A DNA stretch of 64,000 nt, taken from the NCBI RefSeq assembly GCF_012863495.1, contig NZ_JAAVJL010000001.1, forward strand, positions 3,529,501 to 3,593,500, read 5' to 3'. A program made the position numbers and the translations under genes. The stretch comes from Pseudanabaena yagii GIHE-NHR1. Lineage in GTDB: Bacteria; Cyanobacteriota; Cyanobacteriia; Pseudanabaenales; Pseudanabaenaceae. Of the stretch, positions 47,064 through 55,886 are shown one piece after another; positions within the stretch are counted from its first letter, which is position 1, and each line of letters opens with the position of its first letter. A model generated the notes under the pieces. It ran no database searches, had not been told where the DNA came from, and was given only the letters and a program-made list of their open reading frames with translations.

Positions 47064-47120
47064 ACCCAGAAATATTTTTGAGAGTGGCGCGAAGCGCCAC
47101 TCTCAAAAATATTTCTGGGT
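47064..47120. terminator. 27-28-bp perfect hairpin with GAA triloop
   Basis: Arms 47064-47090 and 47094-47120 are exact and enclose GAA, giving the tip GGCGC-GAA-GCGCC. It ends the minus-strand gene whose stop is at 47125. Confidence 0.85.
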
Positions 47121-47124
47121 TGTA

Positions 47125-48033
47125 TTAGCGTTTAACAACTAATAAATCGGGAGTATCGGCAAACTTGGGTAATACATTGTCATCAAAGCTCAGACGGTCA
47201 AGTAACTTAGCAAATTCCTTACAACATTCCGTCGAGCTTTGCAAAATTTGCTCCTGAGCGAACTTGATAATAATCCAACCTGAATCCACTAAAAACCTCT
47301 CTGCTAAATCATCGCGCATGATAATCGCAGCATTGTCTGAGGGGACACTAATTTCGATCGCAATGTGTAAATTCAGGACAGGATCGATATATACCAAGGC
47401 AGGCGACCAATCATAATCAATACTCGGAATAAACAACTTTACGCCTTGATAGAGGGTTCCCGTTACATATTGCTGAAGGGTAATCCCAAAATAGTAAATT
47501 ACACCCTCGATCGCTTGCTCATCCGTTGGTTGATTTTTGCCAAAGGGATTAGTGCTTTCCTTAATCGCGATCGCATCCCCACTCGTCGATACCTTGGCAA
47601 AATAATCACGATATTGCTGATGGCGAAACTGCATAATTCGATCTGGAGCATGGGCGATCGCCAATTCCCTTTGATACTTAATTTCTTGATGGGAATAGGC
47701 TTCAAACTTAGCTAAGTAATGCTGGAGAGTATCTTGATGCTTTTTATAGCGCTTTTTATAAGTCTGAAATTGATACCGAATCCGCAGGATAATTACCACC
47801 GTTCCCACGATCAGCAAGACCAGTCCTAATATCTTGGAAATGAGAGTCACAATCGCAACTACCACTACCAATCCGCAAGTCAGCCCCAAAGCCTCTTGAA
47901 TATGAATTGGCTTAGGCTGACGAAAAGCAGGCACGCTAGGAATCTCAATATTAAACTCAGGAGCTTGAGGCTTAGACTGAGCAATGCGCTGTACTTCTGG
48001 CGGAATTAGAATAATGGGAAACTGGCGCATCAT
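47125..48033 (-). CDS. Membrane-anchored protein with a restriction-endonuclease-like C-terminal region
   Basis: About 302 residues. Two close membrane helices (about 49-88) are followed by a coiled-coil stretch (about 90-140). The C-terminal half (about 180-300) has the order PALVYIDPVLNLHIAIEISVP and LVDSGWIIIKFAQEQIL, reminiscent of DUF559/Vsr-type nuclease folds in which Asp and Glu-x-x bind metal. The usual Lys after the second motif is not obvious. Function unknown. ATG at 48033 chosen; TTG is one codon upstream. Confidence 0.6.
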   Translation of the reverse strand: MMRQFPIILIPPEVQRIAQSKPQAPEFNIEIPSVPAFRQPKPIHIQEALGLTCGLVVVVAIVTLISKILGLVLLIVGTVVIILRIRYQFQTYKKRYKKHQDTLQHYLAKFEAYSHQEIKYQRELAIAHAPDRIMQFRHQQYRDYFAKVSTSGDAIAIKESTNPFGKNQPTDEQAIEGVIYYFGITLQQYVTGTLYQGVKLFIPSIDYDWSPALVYIDPVLNLHIAIEISVPSDNAAIIMRDDLAERFLVDSGWIIIKFAQEQILQSSTECCKEFAKLLDRLSFDDNVLPKFADTPDLLVVKR

Positions 48034-48095
48034 CAATAGGTACTGAATAGTCGATTAGATGTGATTTTTACAGTGCTTTGAGGATTTTGGCAAGT

Positions 48096-48136
48096 TTATA
48101 AACAAAAGGGGCGCAGAGCACCCCTTTTGTTTATAA
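48096..48136. terminator. Terminator of glgA
   Basis: A 16-bp perfect stem (48096-48111 with 48121-48136) around loop CGCAGAGCA, directly after the minus-strand glgA stop. Confidence 0.8.
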
Positions 48137-48139
48137 GCT

Positions 48140-49516
48140 TTAAGCGTTTTCTAAACCAGGGATTGAACGATACAACTGGATGTATTTTTCGGCTGAGGTT
48201 TCCCAACTGAAGTTACTATTCATCCCGCGTTGTTGTAACAAGCGCCAAGCATCGGTGTAGCGATAGCTTTCCCAAGCGCGTACCATGCAGGTATACATAT
48301 CGAGTGGCTCATAGCGATCGAAGCTAAAACCAGTACCTGTCTGTCCAATAGGATCATGGAAAGATACAGTATCGACTAAACCACCTGTACGGCGCACAAT
48401 TGGCACAGAACCATAACGCAGGGCTACTAGTTGACTAATACCACAGGGTTCAAAACGGCTCGGCATCAGGAAAGCATCGGAACCTGCATAAACGCGATGG
48501 GATAGCGCCGAGTTAAATAAAATTTGCGCGGACATACGGCCAGGGTAGCGAGCAGCAATTTGCCAGAGTTGCGATTCATAATAGCGATCGCCTGTACCTA
48601 AGACGACAAACTGTGCGTCAGTGTAAGCCATAAACCGCTCAAGAATTTGCAGCAATAGATCAATACCCTTCTGCTCCACCAAACGCCCGACCATCCCAAT
48701 TAAGAAAGTACTAGGATTAACGACTAGTCCTAATTCCTTTTGCAAAGCAATTTTGTTAGCAAGGCGATCGTCAAGGGTATCTACAGAATAGTTTTGAGCT
48801 AGGGCAGGATCAGTAGCAGGATTTTCTAGCTCAGTATCAACACCATTTAAAATGCCCCAAGGTTTGAGGAATGAGAGTATTCCTTCGAGTCCTTCCCCAT
48901 AAGTCGGCGTACAAATTTGCTGAGCATAGGTCGGGGAAACAGTATTCACGCGATCGGCATATTTAATTCCAGCAGCCATGGTGTTATGGGCATCCATATA
49001 CCAAGGAGTCCATGTAATCCGATCTAAGAACCAACGCCAAGGCCCTTGATAAGCCAAGTTATGAATTGTGAAGACCGTACCGATATCTGAGATTTGGTGC
49101 ATCCACACAGGAATCATACCTGTATGCCAATCATGGCAGTGAATGAGGTTAGGTTTCCAATAGTTCCAAGAAAACTCAGCAACGGCATTGGCAAACATGG
49201 TGAACCGCCAATCTTCGTCTTCACCACCATAAATACGAGCGGGAATAAAGGAGCCATGCCCCACTAAATAAAGCGGAACATCAGTCCCTGGTAGAACTGT
49301 CTGAAAAATATCAAATTCCTGAAACATGGCATAGCCTTTCCAGATCCATTCAGGATTTTCCTTGAGCTTGTCTGGAATCACACCGTAGTAGGGCATGATA
49401 ATCCGCACATCATGTCCCATCTTTTTGAGAATTGGGGGGAGTGCGCCCACTACATCTGCCATGCCGCCAACTTTGGCGAGAGGAGCAACTTCAGCCGCCG
49501 CAAATAAAATTTTCAT
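48140..49516 (-). CDS. glgA: Glycogen synthase (ADP-glucose, GT5)
   Basis: A 458-residue enzyme that elongates alpha-1,4-glucan from ADP-glucose. The N-terminal substrate motif is [13 protein letters not shown] at Lys15, and the C-terminal catalytic region has [27 protein letters not shown]. The two Rossmann domains are about 1-240 and 250-440. The KVGGM form suggests the GlgA-I type common in cyanobacteria. It is cytosolic and a single gene. Confidence 0.95.
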   Translation of the reverse strand: MKILFAAAEVAPLAKVGGMADVVGALPPILKKMGHDVRIIMPYYGVIPDKLKENPEWIWKGYAMFQEFDIFQTVLPGTDVPLYLVGHGSFIPARIYGGEDEDWRFTMFANAVAEFSWNYWKPNLIHCHDWHTGMIPVWMHQISDIGTVFTIHNLAYQGPWRWFLDRITWTPWYMDAHNTMAAGIKYADRVNTVSPTYAQQICTPTYGEGLEGILSFLKPWGILNGVDTELENPATDPALAQNYSVDTLDDRLANKIALQKELGLVVNPSTFLIGMVGRLVEQKGIDLLLQILERFMAYTDAQFVVLGTGDRYYESQLWQIAARYPGRMSAQILFNSALSHRVYAGSDAFLMPSRFEPCGISQLVALRYGSVPIVRRTGGLVDTVSFHDPIGQTGTGFSFDRYEPLDMYTCMVRAWESYRYTDAWRLLQQRGMNSNFSWETSAEKYIQLYRSIPGLENA

Positions 49517-49560
49517 TCGTTGATCATTACTCGTATTTCAGGCTATCTAAATTATTTTCA

Positions 49561-49836
49561 GGCATAGCGCGATCGCTACAGCAGTAATTTTTGCAAGGGC
49601 CTGATAAAAAAGGAAACCCGCAAAGCGGGTTTCCTTTTTTTGAGGAAGCATAGCGCGATCGCTACAGCAGTAATTTTTACAAGTGCCTCTTGATTTGAGA
49701 AAAGACATCGCTTTGCGATTTCCTTTTTTGAGGAAGCATAGCGCGATCGCTACAGCAGTAATTTTTTACAAGTGCCTCAAGTTCAACAAACTCACTCCCA
49801 ATAAAAAAGAAACCCGCTTTGCGGGTTTCTTTTTTA
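49561..49836. repeat. Tandem triplication containing terminator hairpins
   Basis: The unit GAGGAAGCATAGCGCGATCG followed by CTACAGCAGTAATTTTTACA and AGTGCCT occurs at about 49561-49602 (5' partial), 49642-49689 and 49730-49779, period about 85-88 bp. Each copy is paired with a GAAACCCGC hairpin: perfect at 49606-49640 (AAA loop), decayed near 49700-49728, and perfect at 49803-49835 (TTT loop). The region has no gene. Confidence 0.8.
49803..49835. terminator. Terminator of rpaA
   Basis: A 15-bp perfect stem with TTT loop and A6/T6 ends, one base from the rpaA stop at 49837. Confidence 0.85.
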
Positions 49837-50598
49837 CTATTCAGCGATCGCGACTTCTTCTTGTTTATTATCGTTGTCGTTGTCGTTGTCGTTGTCATTG
49901 GGTAACTCTAAGCAGTAACCCGCACCATAGACAGTTTTGATATATTTCGGATGACGGGGATCAGGTTCAAGTTTGGTACGCAAATGGCGAATATGCACAC
50001 GGATCGTCTCAATGTCATCATCAGGCTCATAGCCCCATACTTCTTTGAGGATCTCACTAGGCGAGACTGTCTGTCCATGACGTTGCAACAAACAATGCAA
50101 TAGCTCAAACTCCAAATGCGTCAGCTTAACAGTTTTATTAAACCAAATCGCTTCAAACCGCTCAGGTACAAGGGTTAAAGAACCAAAAATTAAAATTTCG
50201 CCATGTTTTGCCGTATCAATAATTCGATTAGTACGCCGCAATAAAGCTCGCACTCTTGCCAACATTTCCTCAAGTTCAAATGGCTTGGTGAGATAGTCGT
50301 CAGCCCCTGCATTAAATCCCTCAACCTTATCTTGAGTTTGCCCCATAGCCGTGAGCATCATCACAGGAATTTCTCTAGTACGTTCGTCACGCCGCAATCT
50401 CTGACAAACAGTAAAACCATCAACCCTTGGTAACATCAAGTCAAGGATGATCATGTCTGGCATCAACTGAATGGCAAGTGCTTGCCCTTTAATGCCATCA
50501 CTAGCTTGAGTGACTTGATATCCAGCATTTTCGAGGTTGAGCGTGACCATTTCAGAGATTATGGGATCATCATCGATCAAGAGCAGCCTAGGCATCAT
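49837..50598 (-). CDS. rpaA: OmpR-type response regulator RpaA
   Basis: A 253-residue two-component regulator. The receiver (about 4-118) has the acidic pocket DDD at 9-11, phospho-acceptor Asp53 in [11 protein letters not shown] and Lys in LTKPFE. The winged-helix domain (about 140-235) ends [17 protein letters not shown]. The sequence, including [18 protein letters not shown]-like [11 protein letters not shown], matches RpaA, the clock output regulator that is phosphorylated by SasA. A low-complexity Asn-Asp tail of about eleven residues plus QEEVAIAE extends the C-terminus, encoded by a six-base repeat at about 49877-49906. Confidence 0.9.
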   Translation of the reverse strand: MMPRLLLIDDDPIISEMVTLNLENAGYQVTQASDGIKGQALAIQLMPDMIILDLMLPRVDGFTVCQRLRRDERTREIPVMMLTAMGQTQDKVEGFNAGADDYLTKPFELEEMLARVRALLRRTNRIIDTAKHGEILIFGSLTLVPERFEAIWFNKTVKLTHLEFELLHCLLQRHGQTVSPSEILKEVWGYEPDDDIETIRVHIRHLRTKLEPDPRHPKYIKTVYGAGYCLELPNDNDNDNDNDNKQEEVAIAE

Positions 50599-50915
50599 TA
50601 GTCAAAGTTCCATCTATACGATTGGATTAATACGATTTGTTAAATAATATATCCTATACCAATTCTCAGTAAAGCTAGCCCTTAAACATCAGATATTAGG
50701 AGTAAAGCTCGGTGCTATCACCCCTATCTTGAATTTATGGCGATCGCTAAAAAAATTTCTGGCTAAAGGAATAGTAGGTACAGATTATCAGCTATTTACA
50801 GGCATCTCTACCACAATCATTAATAAAACACCCTGAGTCTGTCTTCAACTCTTACAACATTACTCATACAATATATGAAGATATGTAAAAATTGATATAA
50901 AACTGGTTTATTCGC
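50599..50915. other. Divergent intergenic region between rpaA and sds
   Basis: A 317-base A/T-rich spacer that must hold both promoters. I see no gene, no conserved repeat and no strong hairpin in it. Confidence 0.5.
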
Positions 50916-51899
50916 ATGAGCCTTCCAACTACTTCTGTCACCGAACTTTTTGCACCAGTCAAGGATGACTTGCGTACGCTCACGGATAACCTGAAGCAGT
51001 TGGTAGGCGCAAGACATCCTATTCTCTACGCTGCTGCGGAACATCTATTTGAAGCTAAGGGCAAGAGTATGCGCCCTGCATTAGTGCTACTAGCTTCACG
51101 GGCAACGATGAGCGATCGCGATATTACCTCACGCCATCGCCGACTCGCCGAAATCACCGAAATGATCCATACAGCGAGTTTGGTGCATGACGATGTGATT
51201 GACTCCGCCGAACTCAGACGCGGGATGCCAACGGTAAACAATAGCTTCGGCAATCGCATTGCCGTACTCGCAGGGGATTTTCTCTTCGCCCAAGCATCTT
51301 GGTACTTAGCAAATTTAGATCACCTCGAAGTCGTTAAGCTCTTGTCCAAAGTGATCACCGATTTTGCCGAAGGTGAAATTCGTCAGAGCCTGACAGCTTT
51401 TGATAGCAGTTTGACCCTTGAGGATTATTTAGAAAAGAGTTTTTATAAGACTGCTTCACTCATGGCAGGTAGCGCTAAGGCGGCAGGTGTCTTAAGTGGT
51501 GTTAGTCAAGTACAGGCTGAGCAATTATTTAACTTTGGTAAGCATTTTGGCATCGCCTTCCAAGTGGTCGATGACATCCTCGATTTCACCAGTTCCACTG
51601 AGACTTTGGGCAAACCCGCAGGCTCCGATCTCAAGCAGGGTAATTTGACCGCACCAGTCCTATTTGCCCTAGAGGAGTATCCGCAATTGCGTGGCTTGAT
51701 CGAGCGTGAGTTTAGCGAAGTGGGCGATCTCGATAAAGCTTTAGAGCTTGTCTATAGCAGTGAAGGCATTTCGCGATCGCGTGAATTAGCCAAGAGTCAT
51801 GTGAAGTCTGCTTTAACTGCGATCGAATGGCTGCCATCCTCTGCCCCCAAACAGTCCCTCATTGGCTTAACTAACTACGTTTTAGATCGGTTGTATTAA
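50916..51899 (+). CDS. sds: Solanesyl diphosphate synthase (long-chain polyprenyl synthase)
   Basis: A 327-residue prenyltransferase that builds the C45 side chain of plastoquinone. The first aspartate-rich motif is DDVID at 92-96 and the second DDILD at 219-223, with GKSMRPALVLL and the RRGMPTVN segment between. No bulky residue sits just before the first motif, which fits a long-chain product. It is cytosolic or membrane-associated. The name sds is by similarity to the cyanobacterial enzyme. Confidence 0.9.
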   Translation: MSLPTTSVTELFAPVKDDLRTLTDNLKQLVGARHPILYAAAEHLFEAKGKSMRPALVLLASRATMSDRDITSRHRRLAEITEMIHTASLVHDDVIDSAELRRGMPTVNNSFGNRIAVLAGDFLFAQASWYLANLDHLEVVKLLSKVITDFAEGEIRQSLTAFDSSLTLEDYLEKSFYKTASLMAGSAKAAGVLSGVSQVQAEQLFNFGKHFGIAFQVVDDILDFTSSTETLGKPAGSDLKQGNLTAPVLFALEEYPQLRGLIEREFSEVGDLDKALELVYSSEGISRSRELAKSHVKSALTAIEWLPSSAPKQSLIGLTNYVLDRLY

Positions 51900-51903
51900 A
51901 ATC

Positions 51904-51930
51904 GGAGATAGCGCAAAGCGCTAATCTCCT
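51904..51930. terminator. Hairpin after sds
   Basis: An imperfect 11-bp stem GGAGATAGCGC with one unpaired base and an AAA loop (GCGC-AAA-GCGC tip), just after the stop. Confidence 0.65.
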
Positions 51931-51956
51931 TATTATTAGGCTAATGAGGTGTAGCT

Positions 51957-52652
51957 ATGGTTGCGGTATTAGGCATCAATAAAACTCCTGAGCACCCATT
52001 TAAAAACTTCATAGACCAGTACCTAAATACTTGGGTAAAAGTCTCTTGGGCTGAATTTATCCAAGTTGCCGATAATCCTCAATATCAAAAAAACAAGTTT
52101 TATTATTTCAATGGGGAAGCAAGGGTCGAACCTATGTCCACAGGCTCCGATCATTCGGCTGATCATGCCCTAATCGTCATGGCGATTGGCTTATTTGTTG
52201 CTGTTAATGGATTAGCCCTAAATAGCAAAGACAATTGCTCTTATCGCAAAGTTGGCAATAAAGAAGTACAGCCTGATATTTCCTATTACGTGGGCGAGCG
52301 CGCTCAGTTAATTCCTTGGGGGACAGGAGTTATTGATCTTGAGACTTATCCTGCACCTGATTTGGCGATCGAGATCGCCAATAGCTCTTGGGCTGACGAT
52401 ATCGGTAAAAAACGCTTGATGTATGAAGATTTGGGTGTTAAAGAATATTGGGTAATTGATGTTAAAAATGTAGAGATTTTAGCCTTTGCAATTACCGATT
52501 TAGAAGGGGTTAAAGGTAGTTATCGCATTACGCGATCGCAAGTAATTACAGGTTTAGAAACTGCACTTTTGCAAGAAGTGTTGCGCTTGTCTAGAGAAAA
52601 TGATCATGGCTATGTAACATCATGGTTACTTACACAATTGCAACACAAATAA
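51957..52652 (+). CDS. Uma2-family (DUF820) putative endonuclease
   Basis: A 231-residue member of the same superfamily as the gene at 13629, but only distantly similar. Motifs are NKFYYFNGEARVEPMSTGSDHS, VQPDISYYVGERAQLIPWG and PAPDLAIEIANSSWADDIGKKRLMYEDLGVKEYWVIDVK, with the Asp, Glu-x-Ile and Lys of a PD-(D/E)XK fold. GAGG lies before the ATG. Convergent with psbJ. Confidence 0.85.
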   Translation: MVAVLGINKTPEHPFKNFIDQYLNTWVKVSWAEFIQVADNPQYQKNKFYYFNGEARVEPMSTGSDHSADHALIVMAIGLFVAVNGLALNSKDNCSYRKVGNKEVQPDISYYVGERAQLIPWGTGVIDLETYPAPDLAIEIANSSWADDIGKKRLMYEDLGVKEYWVIDVKNVEILAFAITDLEGVKGSYRITRSQVITGLETALLQEVLRLSRENDHGYVTSWLLTQLQHK

Positions 52653-52685
52653 AAAAGAGGGGGCGCATCGCGCCCCCTCTTTTTT
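52651..52685. terminator. Bidirectional terminator between Uma2 and psbJ
   Basis: A 16-bp perfect stem (52651-52666 with 52670-52685), ATC loop, GGGGGCGC tip, A6/T6 ends. It serves both the Uma2 gene and the psbEFLJ operon. Confidence 0.85.
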
Positions 52686-52694
52686 TATGGAAAT

Positions 52695-52814
52695 TTAGGT
52701 TGCAGAACCTAGACCAACGTAGGAACCATAAAAGAATAGACCAACAACAACTAGTACACCAGTACCAGCAACAGTGGCTACTAACCAAAGTGGAATGCGT
52801 CCATCTTTAAACAT
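52695..52814 (-). CDS. psbJ: Photosystem II protein PsbJ
   Basis: A 39-residue one-span membrane protein found by translating the minus strand: it begins [19 protein letters not shown] and ends SYVGLGSAT. It is a small PSII subunit near cytochrome b559 that affects electron flow at the acceptor side. Last gene of the psbEFLJ operon; too short for standard ORF lists. Confidence 0.94.
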   Translation of the reverse strand: MFKDGRIPLWLVATVAGTGVLVVVGLFFYGSYVGLGSAT

Positions 52815-52922
52815 GAATTGAGACCTCCAAAGAAAATAATTTTATGAAAAGAATTAAAAAATTGCGTGGATGCTGAGCATCTGTCTAAGCAAGAGCTTTC
52901 TCCATCTACAAAAATTTAGTAC

Positions 52923-53039
52923 TTAGTTGAAGAAGTAGCTGGAAAATAGCAAAACAGTTACGAAAATGAGTAATAGTCCCAAGAAGAGAGAAGTACGATT
53001 CAACTCTACAGGTTGGCTATTTGGATTTTTAGGAGCCAT
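52923..53039 (-). CDS. psbL: Photosystem II protein PsbL
   Basis: A 38-residue one-span protein that begins [18 protein letters not shown] and ends FSSYFFN, typical of PsbL. It lies at the PSII monomer interface near QA. The upstream neighbour is psbF and the downstream one is psbJ, 108 bases away. Confidence 0.94.
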   Translation of the reverse strand: MAPKNPNSQPVELNRTSLFLGLLLIFVTVLLFSSYFFN

Positions 53040-53094
53040 AAGTAAATAGTTTTCTTGTATTTTGTTTCTAGATTACGTCTGGAATGAATAAGAA

Positions 53095-53229
53095 CTAGCG
53101 GCTAATGAATTGCATTGCTGCGATCGCGCCAATAAAAAACACGGTAGGAACGCCTAAGCCGTGAACTGCTAGCCAACGGAAGGTAAATACAGGATATTGA
53201 ACGGGTTGGTTAGGATTGTTGCTTGCCAT
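53095..53229 (-). CDS. psbF: Cytochrome b559 beta subunit PsbF
   Basis: A 44-residue one-span protein beginning [20 protein letters not shown] and ending AAMQFISR. His23 in AVHGLGVPT is the heme ligand that pairs with the PsbE His. It lies 87 bases after psbE. Confidence 0.95.
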   Translation of the reverse strand: MASNNPNQPVQYPVFTFRWLAVHGLGVPTVFFIGAIAAMQFISR

Positions 53230-53316
53230 AGTGAATGAGTAAAGTTTTGCAGTGGTTTAACGCGATAAACAGAATGAACTGAGTCTTGCAATATTTAGCA
53301 GAGAAATAGTTCGGAG

Positions 53317-53562
53317 TTATTTCCCAGTTGCGGAAATCTCAGCGTCAACATTGTAGCGCTCGATTACAATGGGCGCAGTTTGGCGATCTTGAGAGTAGTA
53401 CTCGTTAGGGCGTGGTGTGCCAAATACGTCATAGGCTAAGCCTGTGCTTACAAACAACCAACCTGCCAAAAACAGTGCAGGAATGGTGAGGCTATGGATT
53501 AGCCAATAACGAACGCTGGTAATAATGTCGGAAAATGGGCGCTCTCCAGTAGTACCTGCCAT
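53317..53562 (-). CDS. psbE: Cytochrome b559 alpha subunit PsbE
   Basis: An 81-residue one-span PSII subunit. It starts [20 protein letters not shown]; His23 in WLIHSLTIP is the heme ligand; the lumenal tail has [17 protein letters not shown]. First gene of psbEFLJ, with a GAGGA ribosome site upstream. The rubA-ycf48 pair that often precedes psbE is not here; xisH lies divergently instead. Confidence 0.97.
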   Translation of the reverse strand: MAGTTGERPFSDIITSVRYWLIHSLTIPALFLAGWLFVSTGLAYDVFGTPRPNEYYSQDRQTAPIVIERYNVDAEISATGK

Positions 53563-53754
53563 AACAGTCCTCTAAATGTGTAATGTCTAAAATCTTTATT
53601 TTAAATAATAATTTACTATTGTACCAAGTTGCGATCGCAGAGCTAAAACAATACCCTGCCCACAGGCTGAAATCACAAATAATTCAGTATTAGTCGTTGA
53701 ACCGCGAGAAAACCTCTAGCCATTTCCAGAAAAAATTACTGTTTCTCTATCTAT

Positions 53755-54171
53755 ATGCCAGCCAAAGATATTTTTCATAATACGGTCAAAATAGGGTTAG
53801 AGAAAGAAGGTTGGGAAATTACCCACGATCCCATGTATTTAGACTTTGGTGGAGTTGAAATATATATTGACTTAGGGGCAGAAAAATTAATTGCAGCAGA
53901 AAGAAAAGGGGAAAAAATTGCAGTTGAAGTTAAGAGCTTTATTAGTGGCTCAGCAATTTCTGAATTTCACAAAGCACTAGGGCAATTTATTAACTATCGC
54001 ACAGCACTGAGCCAAAAAGAGCCAGATCGCATAATGTATTTAGCTGTTCCCAACACTATTTATGAAACATTTTTTAAACTGGAATTAATCCAAATAATCA
54101 TTAAAATTCAAAACATAAAATTGATTATTTACAACCCAAACAGAGAGGAGATAGCACAATGGATAAATTAA
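53755..54171 (+). CDS. xisH: XisH-family protein (fdxN element excision controlling factor)
   Basis: A 138-residue XisH protein. The segment LDFGGVEIYIDLGAEKLIAAERKGEKIAVEVKSF (about 27-62) is conserved and resembles a PD-(D/E)XK nuclease core, with Asp, Glu and EVK in order. XisH and XisI were named for excision of the Anabaena fdxN element but are widespread without it. The stop overlaps the xisI start by 13 bases. Confidence 0.9.
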   Translation: MPAKDIFHNTVKIGLEKEGWEITHDPMYLDFGGVEIYIDLGAEKLIAAERKGEKIAVEVKSFISGSAISEFHKALGQFINYRTALSQKEPDRIMYLAVPNTIYETFFKLELIQIIIKIQNIKLIIYNPNREEIAQWIN

Positions 54172-54494
54172 ACCAATATCGAGAAATTGTGAAACGATTA
54201 ATCAAAGAATATGCCCATGATGACTATAGAAGAAATGGTGTAGACCGCGAACTAGTGTTTGATTTAGAGAATGATCATTACCAAATTATTAATGTGGGCT
54301 GGGAGAATGATCACCGTATTTATGGTTGCATCCTGCACTTCGATATTAAACAAGGTAAAATCTGGTTGCAATACAACGGTACAGAAATAGATTTTGCCGA
54401 AGAGTTAGTGAAGCAAGGTGTACCCAAACAGGATATTGTCATCGGTTTTCATTCTCCTTTCATGCGTAAATTTACGGAGTATGCCGTAAGTTGA
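54159..54494 (+). CDS. xisI: XisI-family protein
   Basis: A 111-residue partner of XisH: MDKLNQYREIVKRLIKEYA, DRELVFDLENDHYQIINVGWEND, then DIVIGFHSPFMRKFTEYAVS near the end. It overlaps xisH and is probably translationally coupled. Role outside fdxN excision unknown. No nif gene or recombinase is near. Confidence 0.92.
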   Translation: MDKLNQYREIVKRLIKEYAHDDYRRNGVDRELVFDLENDHYQIINVGWENDHRIYGCILHFDIKQGKIWLQYNGTEIDFAEELVKQGVPKQDIVIGFHSPFMRKFTEYAVS

Positions 54495-54496
54495 TC

Positions 54497-55720
54497 ATGA
54501 AAATCCGCAAGATTGATAAGAATGAACGTATTGAAATACTCAAGGGAGATTTGTATGCCTATTCGCGCTGGACTAATCAGGATTTACCGCGATCGCACCT
54601 AACAGCCATCAATCCTGATGATGTATTGGCAGCCGAAATCGATGGCAAAATTGTGGCGGCGCTGCAATGTTTTCGATTTCAGCAGTCTGTACGGGGCGTA
54701 ATTAAGTCGATGGGGGGAATTGGTGGAGTCTGGACATATCCTGAATATCGCAATCGTGGCTGTGTGAAGGCATTAATGAAAAGTGCTTTTTTAGAAATGC
54801 GGATGCAGGGGATTTGTGTGAGTATGCTTACGCCTTTTAAAGAGAGTTTTTATGAATCACTGGGCTATGCGATCGCCAATGCTACCAATGAAATTACGAT
54901 TCCGATCGCGTCTTTAACTAATTATTTAAAATTACCAAATCAGAATCACGGGTCATGTGATCGCTTTCCTGCGACTGAAGTCAGAGATATTTTGTCCAAT
55001 TTCCTCTACGAAAATCTGCGATCGCACACAATAATGCCCCATAGTCACGGCTTAGCAATTACAAATTTCACCTATGACCAATGGTGGCATTTACATCGGC
55101 AAAAGCTCTGTGTGGTGATAAAGCGCGATCGCCAGCCCGTAGCCCTAGCCATTTATGGAATTGATAGCAGTGGCAATTTACCCATGAGCGATCGCCAGAT
55201 CGAAATTTCATCAATATTTTGGACAGATTTAGAATCCCGCGATCGCCTATTCTCATTTTTTGCTAGCCATCGAGATCAAACCCATAGCCTGAAAATGCCA
55301 ATCCCAATCAATGCAAATGTAAATTCATGGCTCAGCGATGCAGGAAAGTTGCAATCATCAATAACAGAGCCTTGGATGGTAAGGATTGTAGATATTGTTG
55401 GGGCTTTGAATGGTTTGCCGATCGCCTGTGAGCCATTTACCTTTGCCCTTAGCGATCCTCAATGCAGTTGGAATGAGAGTATTTTTAGAGTAGATGGCGA
55501 TTGCGGTAGTCTCACAGTCAAACGCTATAACGGTGATGTGCAAAATATGGCGATCGACTTTCACGCCACAATTGCAGGTATATCTGCTCTGATCTATGGC
55601 ACTTGTGCGATCGCTGAACTCGTTCATAAACAATGGATTACTAATCTAAATCCAGTTACTTACGAGTTATTAGAAAATGCCTTTACCCCATGCGTGATTT
55701 ATAATCCTTTTAAGTTCTGA
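54497..55720 (+). CDS. Eis-like GNAT N-acetyltransferase
   Basis: About 407 residues. The N-terminal GNAT domain has GGIGGVWTYPEYRNRGCVKALMKSAF (about 73-98), the acetyl-CoA loop; a second GNAT-like part and a C-terminal SCP2-like domain follow, as in Eis. Substrate unknown; Eis relatives acetylate amines, including aminoglycosides or small proteins. The ATG at 54497 is chosen; a TTG two codons earlier overlaps the xisI stop. Confidence 0.78.
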   Translation: MKIRKIDKNERIEILKGDLYAYSRWTNQDLPRSHLTAINPDDVLAAEIDGKIVAALQCFRFQQSVRGVIKSMGGIGGVWTYPEYRNRGCVKALMKSAFLEMRMQGICVSMLTPFKESFYESLGYAIANATNEITIPIASLTNYLKLPNQNHGSCDRFPATEVRDILSNFLYENLRSHTIMPHSHGLAITNFTYDQWWHLHRQKLCVVIKRDRQPVALAIYGIDSSGNLPMSDRQIEISSIFWTDLESRDRLFSFFASHRDQTHSLKMPIPINANVNSWLSDAGKLQSSITEPWMVRIVDIVGALNGLPIACEPFTFALSDPQCSWNESIFRVDGDCGSLTVKRYNGDVQNMAIDFHATIAGISALIYGTCAIAELVHKQWITNLNPVTYELLENAFTPCVIYNPFKF

Positions 55721-55763
55721 CCTTCGTTGCATGAGCATGTGGCTCAGTTGCTGCAACACCTTA

Positions 55764-55876
55764 AGGCTCTTGCGGATAAAAAATGTCCCACCAAAGTTAT
55801 CTAGCTTCGACTTCGCTCAGCTAACGTTGGCTGAGCGGAGTCGAAGCCACAGGTACTTTAATTAATAGCAAGTCCC
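55764..55876. mobile_element. MITE, short copy, inverse of the 35571 copy
   Basis: A 113-bp element in the opposite orientation to the one at 35571. Its right end is GCAAGTCCC, its left end is degraded (GGCTCTTGC), and TTA flanks both sides (55761-55763 and 55877-55879). The core hairpin of GCTTCGACTTCGCTCAGC type is intact. It sits ten bases upstream of the Fur-family gene, so it may influence that promoter. Confidence 0.78.
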
Positions 55877-55886
55877 TTATAAAAGC

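Noticed and set aside
49561-49779. CRISPR array behind rpaA
   Set aside because: Only three copies, and the spacers are hairpins or degenerate hairpins rather than unique spacers.
49683-49940. An 85-codon plus-strand frame opposite the end of rpaA
   Set aside because: It runs through the triplicated repeat and the microsatellite (RCRCRCRC in translation).
54491-54499. TTG start for the Eis-like gene overlapping the xisI stop
   Set aside because: The ATG two codons later gives the family N-terminus; the overlap is coincidental.
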